A stretch of DNA of 64,000 nt from Sphingomonas sp. HDW15A (GTDB lineage Bacteria; Pseudomonadota; Alphaproteobacteria; Sphingomonadales; Sphingomonadaceae), in the NCBI RefSeq assembly GCF_011301715.1, contig NZ_CP049870.1:2108001-2172000 (forward strand), given 5' to 3'. The notes beneath the pieces were generated by a model, which was not told where the DNA came from, did not search any database, and saw only the letters and a list, made by a program, of their open reading frames with translations. Below are positions 1 through 9,236 of the stretch, piece after piece (position 1 is the first letter of the stretch; each line of letters opens with the position of its first letter). Made by a program: the position numbers and the translations under genes.

Positions 1-270
1 ATCGCAGGACCGGGCTCCATCGCATCGGTGATGCTCCTCAACGCTCGTGCCAACGGTCTCCAAGAGTCCGTCGTCGTCCTGGTCGCGATGACCCTCGTTA
101 TCCTGCTGACGCTTGCGGCATTGCTCGCGGCCGGGCCGCTGATGCGTTTTGTCGGCGCCAAGGTGGAAGCGATGATCACCCGGATCCTCGGCGTCATCCT
201 CGCCGCGCTGGCGACCCAGTTCGTACTTGACGGGTTGGAGCGTTCGCTACCCGGACTTGCCGGGGCTTAA
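1..270 (+). CDS. MarC family integral membrane protein (C-terminal part, 5' end outside window)
   Basis: Frame 1 is open from the first base to the TAA at 268-270, giving the last 89 residues of a membrane protein. The visible part opens with the AGPGSI motif characteristic of the MarC/UPF0056 family and contains two hydrophobic segments. A second MarC protein at 22279-22992 carries the same AGPGSI motif. MarC proteins sit in the inner membrane and their transported substrate is unknown; the old link to multiple antibiotic resistance was not upheld. The stop codon overlaps the stop of the convergent gene that follows. The start and any upstream partners lie outside the window. Confidence 0.85.
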   Translation: MAGPGSIASVMLLNARANGLQESVVVLVAMTLVILLTLAALLAAGPLMRFVGAKVEAMITRILGVILAALATQFVLDGLERSLPGLAGA

Positions 271-2069
271 TTTGCCCGAACGGGGGTTGAGCGCTTCACC
301 CGCCACAGCTTGAGCGGTGAGCCCTTCGGCAGCGGGACTGGCTCGAGCCAGGCGGGAACCTCGCCCTCCTCCAGCTGGACGTAGAAGCCCCGGGGCGCTT
401 CCGCCATGAACACGGTCGCCTGGCTCATCATCGGGCAGGTTAGAACGTAATCGGCGCGATATTTGTCGGCCAGCACGCGCGCTTCGTCCGCGCTTCCCCG
501 GAAGAACTTCATCGTGTCGACGATCTGTTCTCCGTTGCGGTGATAGGGGCCCATGATCGCGCGATGATGGGTGACGGTGATCAGGCGCGGCGAAAGATCG
601 CCGAACGTGAACATTGTCGCCGCTGGGATCTTGGCAATGGGCCGCATCGCGGCGAGCGAGGGGCAGCGGTTATTCGCCTTGGCGATCGCCTTCTGCCGCT
701 CGTTCTTCACGGGGTCCGGAGCGACACTATCAAGGAAGAGGGGCACCAGTCCGCCAAGAGCGAGGAGGACAAGCGCGGTCGTCCCCAACGTCCGAACCAG
801 CATGAAGCGCGAATTGTAAAGCATGGGCGCGAGAACCACGACCAGAGCGACCGCGCCGGGGATCGCCAGCATCTGCGCCGCCGGGCCAGTCCTGGTCTGC
901 CAGAACAGAAGCGCGGCTGCCGCGAGTGCGAGAATCGCAGCGCAAAGGATGCGGGCCAGGCGGGCCGGATCCTTGCGCGATGCCCAGCCGAGGATCGCCC
1001 AGCCGATCAATCCTGTAACCGGCAGCGCGATTATGGTCACCGCGGTCTTCCACGGATGGCGATAGAATGGCCGCGCCTCGCGTACATGGCTGAGCCAAAG
1101 CTTATAGACTTCGTCGCTGACTCCCTCGAGCCGCGAAAGGCAATGCGGCCAGGCGATTGCGTGGAATCCAGCGATGGCCGCACCCGCCAGCGCTGCCGAG
1201 CCGAGTCGCATCTTCCAGCTTCCCGGCGACCACCAGGCTAGCGCCAGCAGCAGCGCTCCGCCGAGTAGCGCATCACTTAGCCAAACCGGCGACAGCGCGT
1301 CGCAGACCGCGAGACGGTTGGCCTCGGACGCGAAAAGCAGGAAGCCGAATGCCGTGCCGCCCGACAGGCTGACGGCGTAAGCGGCGAGGCGTCGCCGTTC
1401 TTCGCGGTCTGCGACCCAGCGGAGAACCGTCCCGACACCGGCAAGCGCGAGATAGATCATGGCCTCTAGCCCGATCGCCAGCGACAGAGCCGAAGCGAGC
1501 CCAAGCGTTGCGCCGCCGCGCGCCCGCCTTGGATCGGCGATTCCAGCCACGCCGACGGCAAGCAGTGCGAGTTGCCAGCCGTGATGGTCAATCCGCGTCG
1601 GTACGAACTGCGCAACGGTGGAGCCCGCGAAAAAGAGGCAGATGAGCGCCAAGGGCCATGCCGAAGGATGAATCAGCCGGCGAACCGTCAGGGAAAGCGC
1701 CGTCACAAGCACGGCTAGGGGGATCATCGGCGCGACTGCGATGGCGAAGATCTCGGCGTCCGGGCCGGATAGGAACAGGCGTCCAAGCAAGATGAGCCCG
1801 GCCAGCGGCAGGTCGACGAAGCGGCTCCAGTGGATGTTGGCGCCGTACGGCCAGTTCAGCTTGTATTGGCGGAGGTCGTACCAGCCCTGCCCGTCGTTGA
1901 GCCATGCGCGGACCTGGCTGATCCGCATGTTATCGTCGGTGTCGGTTAGGACGAAACCCTGGATGTTTGCCCAGCGGGAATAGAGAAGCCATGCGCACAG
2001 CAGGACGTAGAACAGCGCGAGCAGGCTCTTCCAATGCCGGTCCAGCAACTCGACGAAGCGTTGTTCCAC
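267..2069 (-). CDS. Large multi-pass membrane protein, GT-C glycosyltransferase-like
   Basis: A 600-residue protein with about ten hydrophobic segments. The first spans roughly residues 14-33 and is followed by an acidic motif TDTDDN (42-47) and an HWSR motif near residue 77. An acidic motif in the first outer loop after TM1 is the hallmark of GT-C glycosyltransferases, which use polyprenyl-phosphate sugars on the periplasmic side. I chose the GTG at 2069 because AAGGA lies seven bases upstream; longer versions would run antisense through the divergent methyltransferase gene. The C-terminal part after the last membrane segment looks soluble. The sugar and acceptor cannot be told from sequence. 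It belongs to the glycan cluster 267-9236. Confidence 0.75.
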   Translation of the reverse strand: MEQRFVELLDRHWKSLLALFYVLLCAWLLYSRWANIQGFVLTDTDDNMRISQVRAWLNDGQGWYDLRQYKLNWPYGANIHWSRFVDLPLAGLILLGRLFLSGPDAEIFAIAVAPMIPLAVLVTALSLTVRRLIHPSAWPLALICLFFAGSTVAQFVPTRIDHHGWQLALLAVGVAGIADPRRARGGATLGLASALSLAIGLEAMIYLALAGVGTVLRWVADREERRRLAAYAVSLSGGTAFGFLLFASEANRLAVCDALSPVWLSDALLGGALLLALAWWSPGSWKMRLGSAALAGAAIAGFHAIAWPHCLSRLEGVSDEVYKLWLSHVREARPFYRHPWKTAVTIIALPVTGLIGWAILGWASRKDPARLARILCAAILALAAAALLFWQTRTGPAAQMLAIPGAVALVVVLAPMLYNSRFMLVRTLGTTALVLLALGGLVPLFLDSVAPDPVKNERQKAIAKANNRCPSLAAMRPIAKIPAATMFTFGDLSPRLITVTHHRAIMGPYHRNGEQIVDTMKFFRGSADEARVLADKYRADYVLTCPMMSQATVFMAEAPRGFYVQLEEGEVPAWLEPVPLPKGSPLKLWRVKRSTPVRAN

Positions 2070-2138
2070 GTGGGCATCCTTGCACAAACTTCCGTTTCGC
2101 GCTCTAGCGTCGAGGGACCGAAGGGCAAGGCGCGTGGC

Positions 2139-2885
2139 ATGAGCGAGCACGAATATAACGAAGATTTCTATTCTTATATCGACGCCGGCTCGCGGCGTTC
2201 GGCACGCGCGGTCGCGGCGATCCTGAAAAATGAAATGAAAATCGACAGCCTGCTCGATGTCGGCGCGGGCCATGGCGCGTGGGCGGCGGAATGGCTTGCG
2301 GCCGGAGTTACGGACGTGCTGGCCGTCGACGGCAATTATGTGAAACGCGACCAGCTGGCGATTCCCGCCAAGGCCTTCAAGGCCCACGACCTGGGAACGC
2401 CGCTAGACCTGAAAAAGAAGTTCGACCTGGTTCAGACGCTGGAAGTCGCCGAGCATCTGCCAGGCGACAAGGCCGACCTGTTCGTGAAAAATCTCGTCGC
2501 GCACGGCGACGTCATTCTCTTTTCCGCCGCGGTGCCGCATCAGGGCGGCGAGCATCATGTGAATGAGCAGCCGCCCGAATATTGGCGGGAGAAACTCAAG
2601 GCGCACGGTTATGCCGTGTTCGATTTTATCCGTCCACGCCTCGTGGACAATTCGGATGTCATGCCCTGGTACCGTTTCAACACCTATCTCTACGCGAATG
2701 CGGCGGGCCAGAAGCGGCTGTCGAAGGCGATCCTCGATTCCCGCGTGCCGAACGACCGCAAGCTTGAGATTGGAGGCGACCTGAAATGGGCACTTCGGAG
2801 GGCGGCGGTAAGACTGATCCCTGCCGCGCTTGTCAAGTCGATCGCCATGGCCAAGGCGCGGGTCGAGGCGGCGGCGCGGCGGTGA
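2139..2885 (+). CDS. Class I SAM-dependent methyltransferase
   Basis: A soluble 248-residue protein. The motif I loop DVGAGHG (about residues 40-46) binds S-adenosylmethionine in class I (Rossmann-fold) methyltransferases, and EVAEHLP (about 107-113) corresponds to the post-motif region of the UbiG/Methyltransf_11-like group. ATG 2139 has AAGG eight bases upstream. The C-terminal 80 residues are basic and lack a membrane segment. Its stop overlaps the GTG start of the GtrA-like gene in a GTGA arrangement, so the two are probably translationally coupled. The context suggests methylation of a sugar or lipid-linked glycan intermediate; this is inference. Confidence 0.8.
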   Translation: MSEHEYNEDFYSYIDAGSRRSARAVAAILKNEMKIDSLLDVGAGHGAWAAEWLAAGVTDVLAVDGNYVKRDQLAIPAKAFKAHDLGTPLDLKKKFDLVQTLEVAEHLPGDKADLFVKNLVAHGDVILFSAAVPHQGGEHHVNEQPPEYWREKLKAHGYAVFDFIRPRLVDNSDVMPWYRFNTYLYANAAGQKRLSKAILDSRVPNDRKLEIGGDLKWALRRAAVRLIPAALVKSIAMAKARVEAAARR

Positions 2886-3307
2886 TCCAGCGATTCAAGG
2901 GCGCGGCCGCCGATCCGGCCGCGCGCGCGGCATTCTGGCAATTGGTGCGTTACGGCACCGTCGGGGTGCTGATCACCACCGGCGGACAGGCCATTTACTA
3001 TGTGCTCGCCGAAACGCGCACCACCAGCCCGCTTGTCGCCATCGCCGTCGCCTGGATCGTTGGCGTCATCGTCGGCTATTTCGCCCACGGCTGGATCAGC
3101 TTCGCTGGGCACGGCAGCCGCGACGATCATCGCGGAATGTCGACACGGTTCGTCGCGGTGAACGTGATCGGATACCTGCTGAACAGCTTTTGGGTCTGGC
3201 TGCTGGTCGAACGCCTCGGCGGCCCGACCTGGTGGCCGATCGCACCGAACGTCATTCTAACGCCGCTGATGACCTTCTGGCTGCACCGCCATTGGACCTT
3301 CCGCTGA
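2882..3307 (+). CDS. GtrA-like small membrane protein
   Basis: A 141-residue protein with four hydrophobic helices, matching the GtrA/DPMS_flippase family in length, topology and the C-terminal aromatic/basic end (FWLHRHWTF). GtrA proteins are thought to help flip polyprenyl-phosphate-linked sugars across the inner membrane for O-antigen or teichoic-acid glycosylation. GTG 2882 overlaps the preceding stop (GTGA). The 3' end overlaps the end of the convergent GtrB-like gene by 51 bases. GtrA and GtrB proteins commonly work as a pair, which supports a shared role even though these two are transcribed towards each other. Confidence 0.85.
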   Translation: MIQRFKGAAADPAARAAFWQLVRYGTVGVLITTGGQAIYYVLAETRTTSPLVAIAVAWIVGVIVGYFAHGWISFAGHGSRDDHRGMSTRFVAVNVIGYLLNSFWVWLLVERLGGPTWWPIAPNVILTPLMTFWLHRHWTFR

Positions 3308-4278
3308 GGCGATGAGTCCCAGCGGGCTAGCGGCGCCGGCCTCGGCGGCGTCGCGCCCGGCGATATCCTGCACGATGTAGAGCGGGCGCTGCTTGGCCTG
3401 GCTGTACAGACGGCCGATATATTCGCCCATCAGGCCGAGCACGAACATCTGCACCGCGCCAATCACCACCACCACAAGCATCAGCGAGGTCCAGCCCTGG
3501 ATGGTCTTACCGGTCGCCCAGGACATGGCGATATAGGCGATGAGGATGATGGAGCCGACGGCGAGCGCAAGGCCGAGATGGCTGGCCAGTTTCAAGGGCG
3601 CTGAGGAAAAACCGGTCAGCGCATCGAGCGCAAAGCGGATCATCTTCGACAGGGGATATTTGGTAACCCCGGCAAAGCGCTCGTCGCGCTTGTAGGGCAG
3701 CGGCACTTGCCTGAAGCCGATCCAGGCGACCATTCCGCGAATGAAGCGCGCCTGCTCCGGCATTGCCAGCAAGGCGTTGAGCGAGCGCCGGCTCATCAGC
3801 CGGAAATCGCCGGTGTCGACCGGAATGTCGACGTCGGTCGCCCGCGCCAGCAAGCGGTAGAAAGCCGCGGCGGTCGCACGCTTGAAATGCGTTTCGCCGG
3901 CGCGGCTCTGGCGAAGGCCATAGACCACGTCGGCCTGCTCTCGCTCCATCGTCGCGAGCATTTCCGGCAACAATTCGGGGGATCCTGCAGATCGGCGTCG
4001 ATGATCAGGATTTTTTGGCCGCGGCACAGGTCAAGCCCCGCTGTCAGAGCCAGCTGGTGGCCGTGGTTTCGCGACAGGTTGACCGCGACCAGGTGCGGAT
4101 CGCGCGTGCACAAGTCCTGCATCATCGGCCACGTGCGGTCTTTCGAGCCATCGTTGACCAGCACCAGCTCATAATCCTCGCCCGCCGTAGCGCGCGCGAC
4201 TTTTGTCAGTCGTTCATGAAGGGCCGCCAGGCATTCCTGCTCGTTGTAGCAGGGGACGACGATGGAAAGCGCGGTCAT
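3257..4278 (-). pseudogene. GtrB/DPM1-like family 2 glycosyltransferase, frameshifted
   Basis: Two overlapping frames together encode one polyprenyl-phosphate glycosyltransferase of about 340 residues. The first (from ATG 4278) carries the GT2 start SIVVPCYNE and the DADLQDPP nucleotide-sugar motif. The second continues with ELLPEM, VDTGDFRLMSR and two C-terminal membrane helices, as in GtrB/ArnC-type enzymes. The break lies in a run of five G at 3977-3981 (C on the coding strand); one extra base joins the halves in frame. GtrB enzymes move a sugar from a nucleotide donor to undecaprenyl phosphate on the cytoplasmic face. Its start overlaps the stop of the upstream gene (ATGA). Real mutation or sequencing error cannot be decided here. 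Confidence 0.85.
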
Positions 4279-5828
4279 TGGCCGTCTTTGCCGCGCAAAC
4301 GGTCGTTTGCGAAGAGGCTACTGCCATCGCCGCTCCAGACCAAGTGGTAGCCGGCGAGCGATTTCGGGTCATATGGTGGCACGTCGACGAGCCAGACAAA
4401 GTCGAACGCGCGGCGAGGAATTGCCCGCATCACTTGATCGACAGGCGCCGAACGTCGTTCGCGGCATGTCGCGCTGCTTACCATTTGCGACGGGTCGGCC
4501 CGGAACCATCCGGCTTCGGGGAAACGCACCCGGAGCAGATTGGCGCCCTCGACCGCCCATTGTTCGTTTGAAAAGGCATGCCTGCGGACGATCGCCATTG
4601 CCCCAAGATGCGATTGTCGAAACAGGGGCCACGGGTTCGTACAAGGCTGCCCGACGAGGAACACGAGCGGCGCGCCCTTCGGCACAGATTCGAGCGCTTC
4701 CATTTGCCTTTCCTGGCGGTCACCGCCGATAGCCAGACTGACCGCTGTGACCGAGAATTTCGCGACTGCCAGCGCGGTGGCAATTCCCGCGAGCACAAGA
4801 GAGAAATCGCGTGGGGGCTCACCCTTCGCGCGAACTGCCAGAAGGAGGATCGCGAGGGCGTACGGGGCCAGCCGCATGTCCGCATAGGCCGAGCCGAACA
4901 CCATCCAGGGGAGAACCAAGAACGTCAGCAACAAGACGAAGGCGGAGAAGGCGAGGTTTCGCGACAGTACGAACCAGCGAGAGCACAGTGCTGCGAGGCC
5001 GGTTAGCCCTATCAGCGTGAGGATCGAGGTATCGATGAGCTGCCACCTGTCGCGAAGAGACCAGAGCAGCCACAGGCCCTTCAGATCCCATTGAAACCAG
5101 CCCCTGGTAGGCGCGCCGCTGACTTCGCTGCGCCAGGCCAGCATGAGCAAGACCGGTCCGGCGAGGATGACGGCATGAAGCGCGGCCTTGAGCCCCGCCT
5201 TCCACCAGCTCGTCCCCTTGTCGTGCTGCCGAACGGCCTCGGCGGAAAAGCAAAGCAGGCCGAGCGCACCCCAGCCGAAAGTGTGGCAAATGAAGATCAC
5301 GAAGCTGATTGGTACGAAGACGATCGCTCGCAGCCGCGTTTTCCCGAGGCGGGCCAGGCGTAGCCAGAGGCCGAACGCGAGCAGCGCAAGCGCCATCGAC
5401 AAGGTGAAATTGAGGAAGCCGAACAGGAAAGGATGCGAGAATGCGAACGGCAGGGCCAGCGCGGCCGTCGGCGGCAAACGGTGATGCACCTCGCGCGCGA
5501 CCCAAAGGAAGCCCGCGACGGTCATTGGCGGGATCGCCATCGCGATCAGCTTCACCGCCAGTTCCAGGCCGAACAGTTTGGCGAGCGGGACGATCAATAG
5601 ATCGACGCCGAGATTGCCGATCAATTGCCAACGGAAATCGAAGTAGCGCTGGAGATCCGGCGAATGGGCAAGGTCAAGCTCTACGCGGTAGCGGCCCATG
5701 TGCCCGAGCAGGTCGACCAAAGGCGGCACTTTGGGATAGAGGAGCGGGACGAACGCCAGCGCGATCAGCGCCGCGACATACCAACGCGTCTCCCACCAAG
5801 GGCGTTGCTCGCTCGGCGCCACGCTCAC
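4275..5828 (-). CDS. Polytopic membrane protein, possible GT-C glycosyltransferase
   Basis: A 517-residue protein with roughly ten hydrophobic segments. After a first helix (about residues 15-31) comes a loop with a VDLLGHMGR motif. An Asp and His in the first periplasmic loop are common in uncharacterised GT-C-like membrane proteins of glycan clusters. The C-terminal 120 residues look periplasmic. The start is GTG 5828. The stop overlaps the ATG of the GtrB-like gene by four bases, so both are probably in one operon. I do not recognise a specific family; the glycosyltransferase role is inferred from topology and neighbours. Confidence 0.65.
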   Translation of the reverse strand: MSVAPSEQRPWWETRWYVAALIALAFVPLLYPKVPPLVDLLGHMGRYRVELDLAHSPDLQRYFDFRWQLIGNLGVDLLIVPLAKLFGLELAVKLIAMAIPPMTVAGFLWVAREVHHRLPPTAALALPFAFSHPFLFGFLNFTLSMALALLAFGLWLRLARLGKTRLRAIVFVPISFVIFICHTFGWGALGLLCFSAEAVRQHDKGTSWWKAGLKAALHAVILAGPVLLMLAWRSEVSGAPTRGWFQWDLKGLWLLWSLRDRWQLIDTSILTLIGLTGLAALCSRWFVLSRNLAFSAFVLLLTFLVLPWMVFGSAYADMRLAPYALAILLLAVRAKGEPPRDFSLVLAGIATALAVAKFSVTAVSLAIGGDRQERQMEALESVPKGAPLVFLVGQPCTNPWPLFRQSHLGAMAIVRRHAFSNEQWAVEGANLLRVRFPEAGWFRADPSQMVSSATCRERRSAPVDQVMRAIPRRAFDFVWLVDVPPYDPKSLAGYHLVWSGDGSSLFANDRLRGKDGQ

Positions 5829-6014
5829 CTAATACCCCCGTTCCCGCCCTCTCGACCGACGAGCGCTCTAGTCCCGCATCGCTTGGCGGCGCAATGGCCG
5901 CCTTGCCCCTCAGCAGTTTTCGTTAACCTTCTTCGCTTACCCCCGGAGACATGTCGAGCGAACCGGTTGCCGGTGCTGGTCCGTTTTGTCATGTATGTAG
6001 CACGGGGGGTAAGG

Positions 6015-7028
6015 ATGGCGGGCTTCAGGCTTTCAGATGACGGCGGGAAGCGATCCCATACGCCAATCCTGATGTACGGGGTCTTGGCCTTCTGCGTCGG
6101 GCTGTTCATGTACCTGGCCGGCGTTCTTCTGGTGTTTCCGCGCTACTTGCTGGGCCTTCATGAAATTTTGGATCCGGTCGCCGCCTGGCTGGTCTGGTAT
6201 TCCGGCGTGCCGATCGTCGCCGGCATCTTCCTGGCGCTGACCGACCTGCTTTATTTCTTCAGCCGCAAGAAGCCCGATCTGCCGGTACGCTATTCGCCGG
6301 TCATCCGGCAGCGCGTGACCGTCGCCTTGACCGCATATAACGACGAGGATTCCATCGCCGACGCTGTCGACGACTTCCTGAATCATCCGATGGTCGAACG
6401 GGTCATCGTCGTCAGCAACAACAGCAGCGACCATACGTTCGAGCGCGCAGAAGCGGCGGGTGCCCTCACTTTCAACGAGATGCTTCCCGGCTACGGTCGC
6501 TGCGTATTTCGCTGTCTCAGCGAAGCGGCAAAGTTCGAGGACACGGATTATGTCGTGCTTTGCGAAGGCGACCGGACATTTCGCGCCTACGACATCGAAA
6601 AGCTGATCGCCTACGCGCCCCATGCCGATATCGTGAACGGCACCCGGACCGTCGAGCCGCTTCGCCAGTACCAGACCCAGCTTTCGACCTTCATGTATTA
6701 CGGCAATCTGTTTGTCGGTAAGCTGCTCGAGTTCAAGCATCTCGGCCGCGGCACGATCACGGACGTCGGGACGACCTACAAACTATGCCGACGCGACGCG
6801 CTTCTGCGGCTTTTGCCCAAGCTGAACCCGGCCGTGAATCTCGAATTCAATGCCCATTTCCTGGATACGGCGCTGGCCTATGAATATTTGCTTCTGGAAT
6901 GCCCGATCACCTTCCATCCGCGGGTGGGGCTGTCCAAGGGCGGAAACATTAACAACTGGCGCGGTTTCACTGTGGGAACGCGCATGATCGCCGGCCTCGT
7001 ATTCGGCTGGCAGAAGCAGGCTGCATGA
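6015..7028 (+). CDS. Membrane-anchored family 2 glycosyltransferase
   Basis: A 337-residue protein with two N-terminal hydrophobic helices (about residues 18-38 and 52-75) followed by a GT-A catalytic domain. The domain begins with VTVALTAYNDEDSI, where the usual VIPAYNE of GT2 appears as LTAYNDE, and continues with SNNSSDHT and CEGDRTF, the likely DxD-equivalent metal/nucleotide-sugar site. ATG 6015 follows a run of G; an upstream in-frame ATG at 5991 is possible. The last bases overlap the next methyltransferase start (ATGA), suggesting an operon with the two following genes. It is divergent from the membrane protein at 4275-5828, so 5829-6014 should hold two promoters. Sugar specificity is unknown. 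Confidence 0.75.
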   Translation: MAGFRLSDDGGKRSHTPILMYGVLAFCVGLFMYLAGVLLVFPRYLLGLHEILDPVAAWLVWYSGVPIVAGIFLALTDLLYFFSRKKPDLPVRYSPVIRQRVTVALTAYNDEDSIADAVDDFLNHPMVERVIVVSNNSSDHTFERAEAAGALTFNEMLPGYGRCVFRCLSEAAKFEDTDYVVLCEGDRTFRAYDIEKLIAYAPHADIVNGTRTVEPLRQYQTQLSTFMYYGNLFVGKLLEFKHLGRGTITDVGTTYKLCRRDALLRLLPKLNPAVNLEFNAHFLDTALAYEYLLLECPITFHPRVGLSKGGNINNWRGFTVGTRMIAGLVFGWQKQAA

Positions 7029-7669
7029 GTAAGGCCGGCTATCATGAATCGCGGCTGGTTCATGACAGGAAACGGGACGTCGTCTGGAAAGCGTTGTGGC
7101 GATACTATTTTTCGAAGCGGATCCGGCCTGACGACTGCGTGCTCGATCTCGGCTGCGGCTACGGCGAGTTTATTAACAACGTCCGGGCGCGCCGGAGGAT
7201 TGCCGTCGACAGTTGGGACGGCATGCCGGATCACCTTGACGACGGAGTGGAGCCGATTGTCGGTTCGGTCACCGACCTTTCCCGGATCGAGCATGGCGCC
7301 GTGGATTTTGCCTTCTCAAGCAACCTGTTCGAGCACCTCACCAGGGATGCGCTTGCCGAGTGCCTGAAGCAGTTGAAGCCCCGGCTCTCCTCGCGCGGGA
7401 CCTTGACCACGCTGCAGCCCAACTACCGTTACTGCGCCAGCGAATATTTCGACGACTTCACCCATGTATCGGTCTGGTCGCATGTCAGCCTTCCCGATTT
7501 CCTGACGGCCAATGGCTATGACGTGCTCGAGGTGCGCCCCCGCTTCCTGCCGCTCACGGTGAAATCCCGGTTGCCGGTGTCGCCTACGCTGATCGGCGCC
7601 TACCTCGCCTCGCCGGTCAAGCCGCTTGGAAAACAGATGTTGATCGTTGCCCGGCCGCGCCGGTCCTGA
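7025..7669 (+). CDS. Class I SAM-dependent methyltransferase
   Basis: A soluble 214-residue protein. DLGCGYG (about residues 41-47) is the SAM-binding motif I, and FSSNLFEHL matches the Methyltransf_11-type post-motif region. The ATG overlaps the stop of the upstream GT2 gene. The next gene follows after two bases. The position between two glycosyltransferase-like genes suggests it methylates the same glycan or its lipid carrier. Sequence similarity to the other cluster methyltransferase (2139-2885) is limited to the fold motifs, so they are unlikely to be recent duplicates. Confidence 0.8.
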   Translation: MSKAGYHESRLVHDRKRDVVWKALWRYYFSKRIRPDDCVLDLGCGYGEFINNVRARRRIAVDSWDGMPDHLDDGVEPIVGSVTDLSRIEHGAVDFAFSSNLFEHLTRDALAECLKQLKPRLSSRGTLTTLQPNYRYCASEYFDDFTHVSVWSHVSLPDFLTANGYDVLEVRPRFLPLTVKSRLPVSPTLIGAYLASPVKPLGKQMLIVARPRRS

Positions 7670-7671
7670 CG

Positions 7672-9236
7672 ATGAGCATGTTCAAACGAATTGCGAGCCC
7701 GCTGGGGTTGGTATGGCTGGTCGCCCTCGCCTTCGTGGCCGTCCGTTTTTCCCGCTTCCTCGACAACGCCTGGTTCGCGGTCCGCTACCCCTACGAGATC
7801 GATTATGGCGAGGGCATCGTCTGGCAACAAGCAGACATGATCCTTTCCGGGACCGGTTACGGCGACATAACCCGCTTCCCGTTCATCGTCTTTCATTACC
7901 CGCCGATCTATCATCTGGCGGCGAGCGCCGCCGACCAGCTGTTCACAGGGGACTGGCTCTCCGCCGGCCGGCTGGTCGCGCTCCTGTCGACCCTGATGGG
8001 GCGGGACTATGCGCACGCTTGGCCCTGCTTTCGTCGGACCGAGAGGACGATCGCTTAGCCGGAGCAGTCCTGGCCTTCATCATGTTCCTGAGTGCCGGCC
8101 CGGTTGTCGTCTGGGGCGCTCTGGCCCGCGTCGACATGCTCGCCCTCGCCTTTTGTCTCGGGGGACTGGTCGCCGGCATACGGTCCATCGACAAGCCGCG
8201 GCTGATCGTTCTCGCAGCGCTGCTATTCGTGCTGGCCCTGTTCACCCGGCAGACCGCAATCTTCGCTCCAGCCGGATTGTTCGGGATAATGCTATTGGTC
8301 CGCCCGCGACTGGCCTTGACCGGGATCGGCTGGTCGATCCTGTTCGGGCTATCCGGACTTGGGCTGATGTCCGCCCTCACCGATGGAAGGTTCGTCGAAC
8401 ATATCTTCCTGTACAACGTGAATCGCTTCTCATTCGCGCACTTCCAGAAGGAAGTGGACCAGGGTTTGCTTGGTCAGCCGCAATATTGGGTTCTGACGGC
8501 CCTGTCCGCAGTCTTCCTGACTTGGGCGTTGTGGCGGAAACGGGCGGAGGCCAAGGGTCTCCCTGTCGCCACCTTCGCCACGATGGTCTGCCTGGCCTAC
8601 CTCGCTTTTTCGCTGGTCAGCCTGATCCTGGTCGCCAAGCTGGGCTCCAACGTCAATTACTTCGTAGACTTGTGCGCCGCTGCGGCCATTCTTTCGGGAA
8701 CTGCTGCGGCCCGGGTTTCTCGGCGGTTGCTGCCGGATAGCCGCCTCGGCAAATTTTTCGGTGCCGCAGTAGTCATTGCGGTGATGTGGTCGGCCATGTC
8801 GATCCCGGCCGCTTATGTGCAGCAGGCCCGTAAACGCCCCCCAATTGCCTCCCTCGACCGGCAGGTGCAGGAAATACGCGCAGCGTCGAAGCCCGTCCTT
8901 TCCGACGACATGGTGTTGATCCGCAAAGCCGGCAAGCAGGTGGTGTGGGAGCCGGCAATCTTCTCGGAATTGGCGTACGCCGGGATGTGGGACGAAAGAC
9001 TCATCGTCGAGATGATAGATGACCGGGCTTTCGCTTTCATCCGGACGATCGGAACCAAAGGCATGCCCTTGTTCGACGCCCGTTACCGGCCCGCCGTCAT
9101 CGACGCGATCGATCGCGCCTATCCTGTCACCGTGAAGCACGAATATTTCTTCGCCAATCACTACCCCGACGCGCAATCCACAGCTGCGGCGACCGGCAAT
9201 GTTAAGCGGCGTTCAGCGGTCGCGGCGTCCGAGTAA
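7672..9236 (+). pseudogene. Multi-pass membrane protein, GT-C glycosyltransferase-like, frameshifted
   Basis: The first 110 residues (from ATG 7672) contain an N-terminal helix and an acidic loop with YEIDYGEG, a motif common in GT39/PMT-like GT-C proteins. The reading frame then fails, while a shifted frame continues smoothly with about 410 residues including eight or more membrane helices and a soluble C-terminus. The break is at a run of four G, 7998-8001; one extra G gives an uninterrupted protein of about 521 residues. The gene follows the methyltransferase by two bases and ends 24 bases inside the 3' end of convergent argG. It probably transfers or polymerises a lipid-linked sugar at the periplasmic face; this is inferred. 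Confidence 0.75.
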
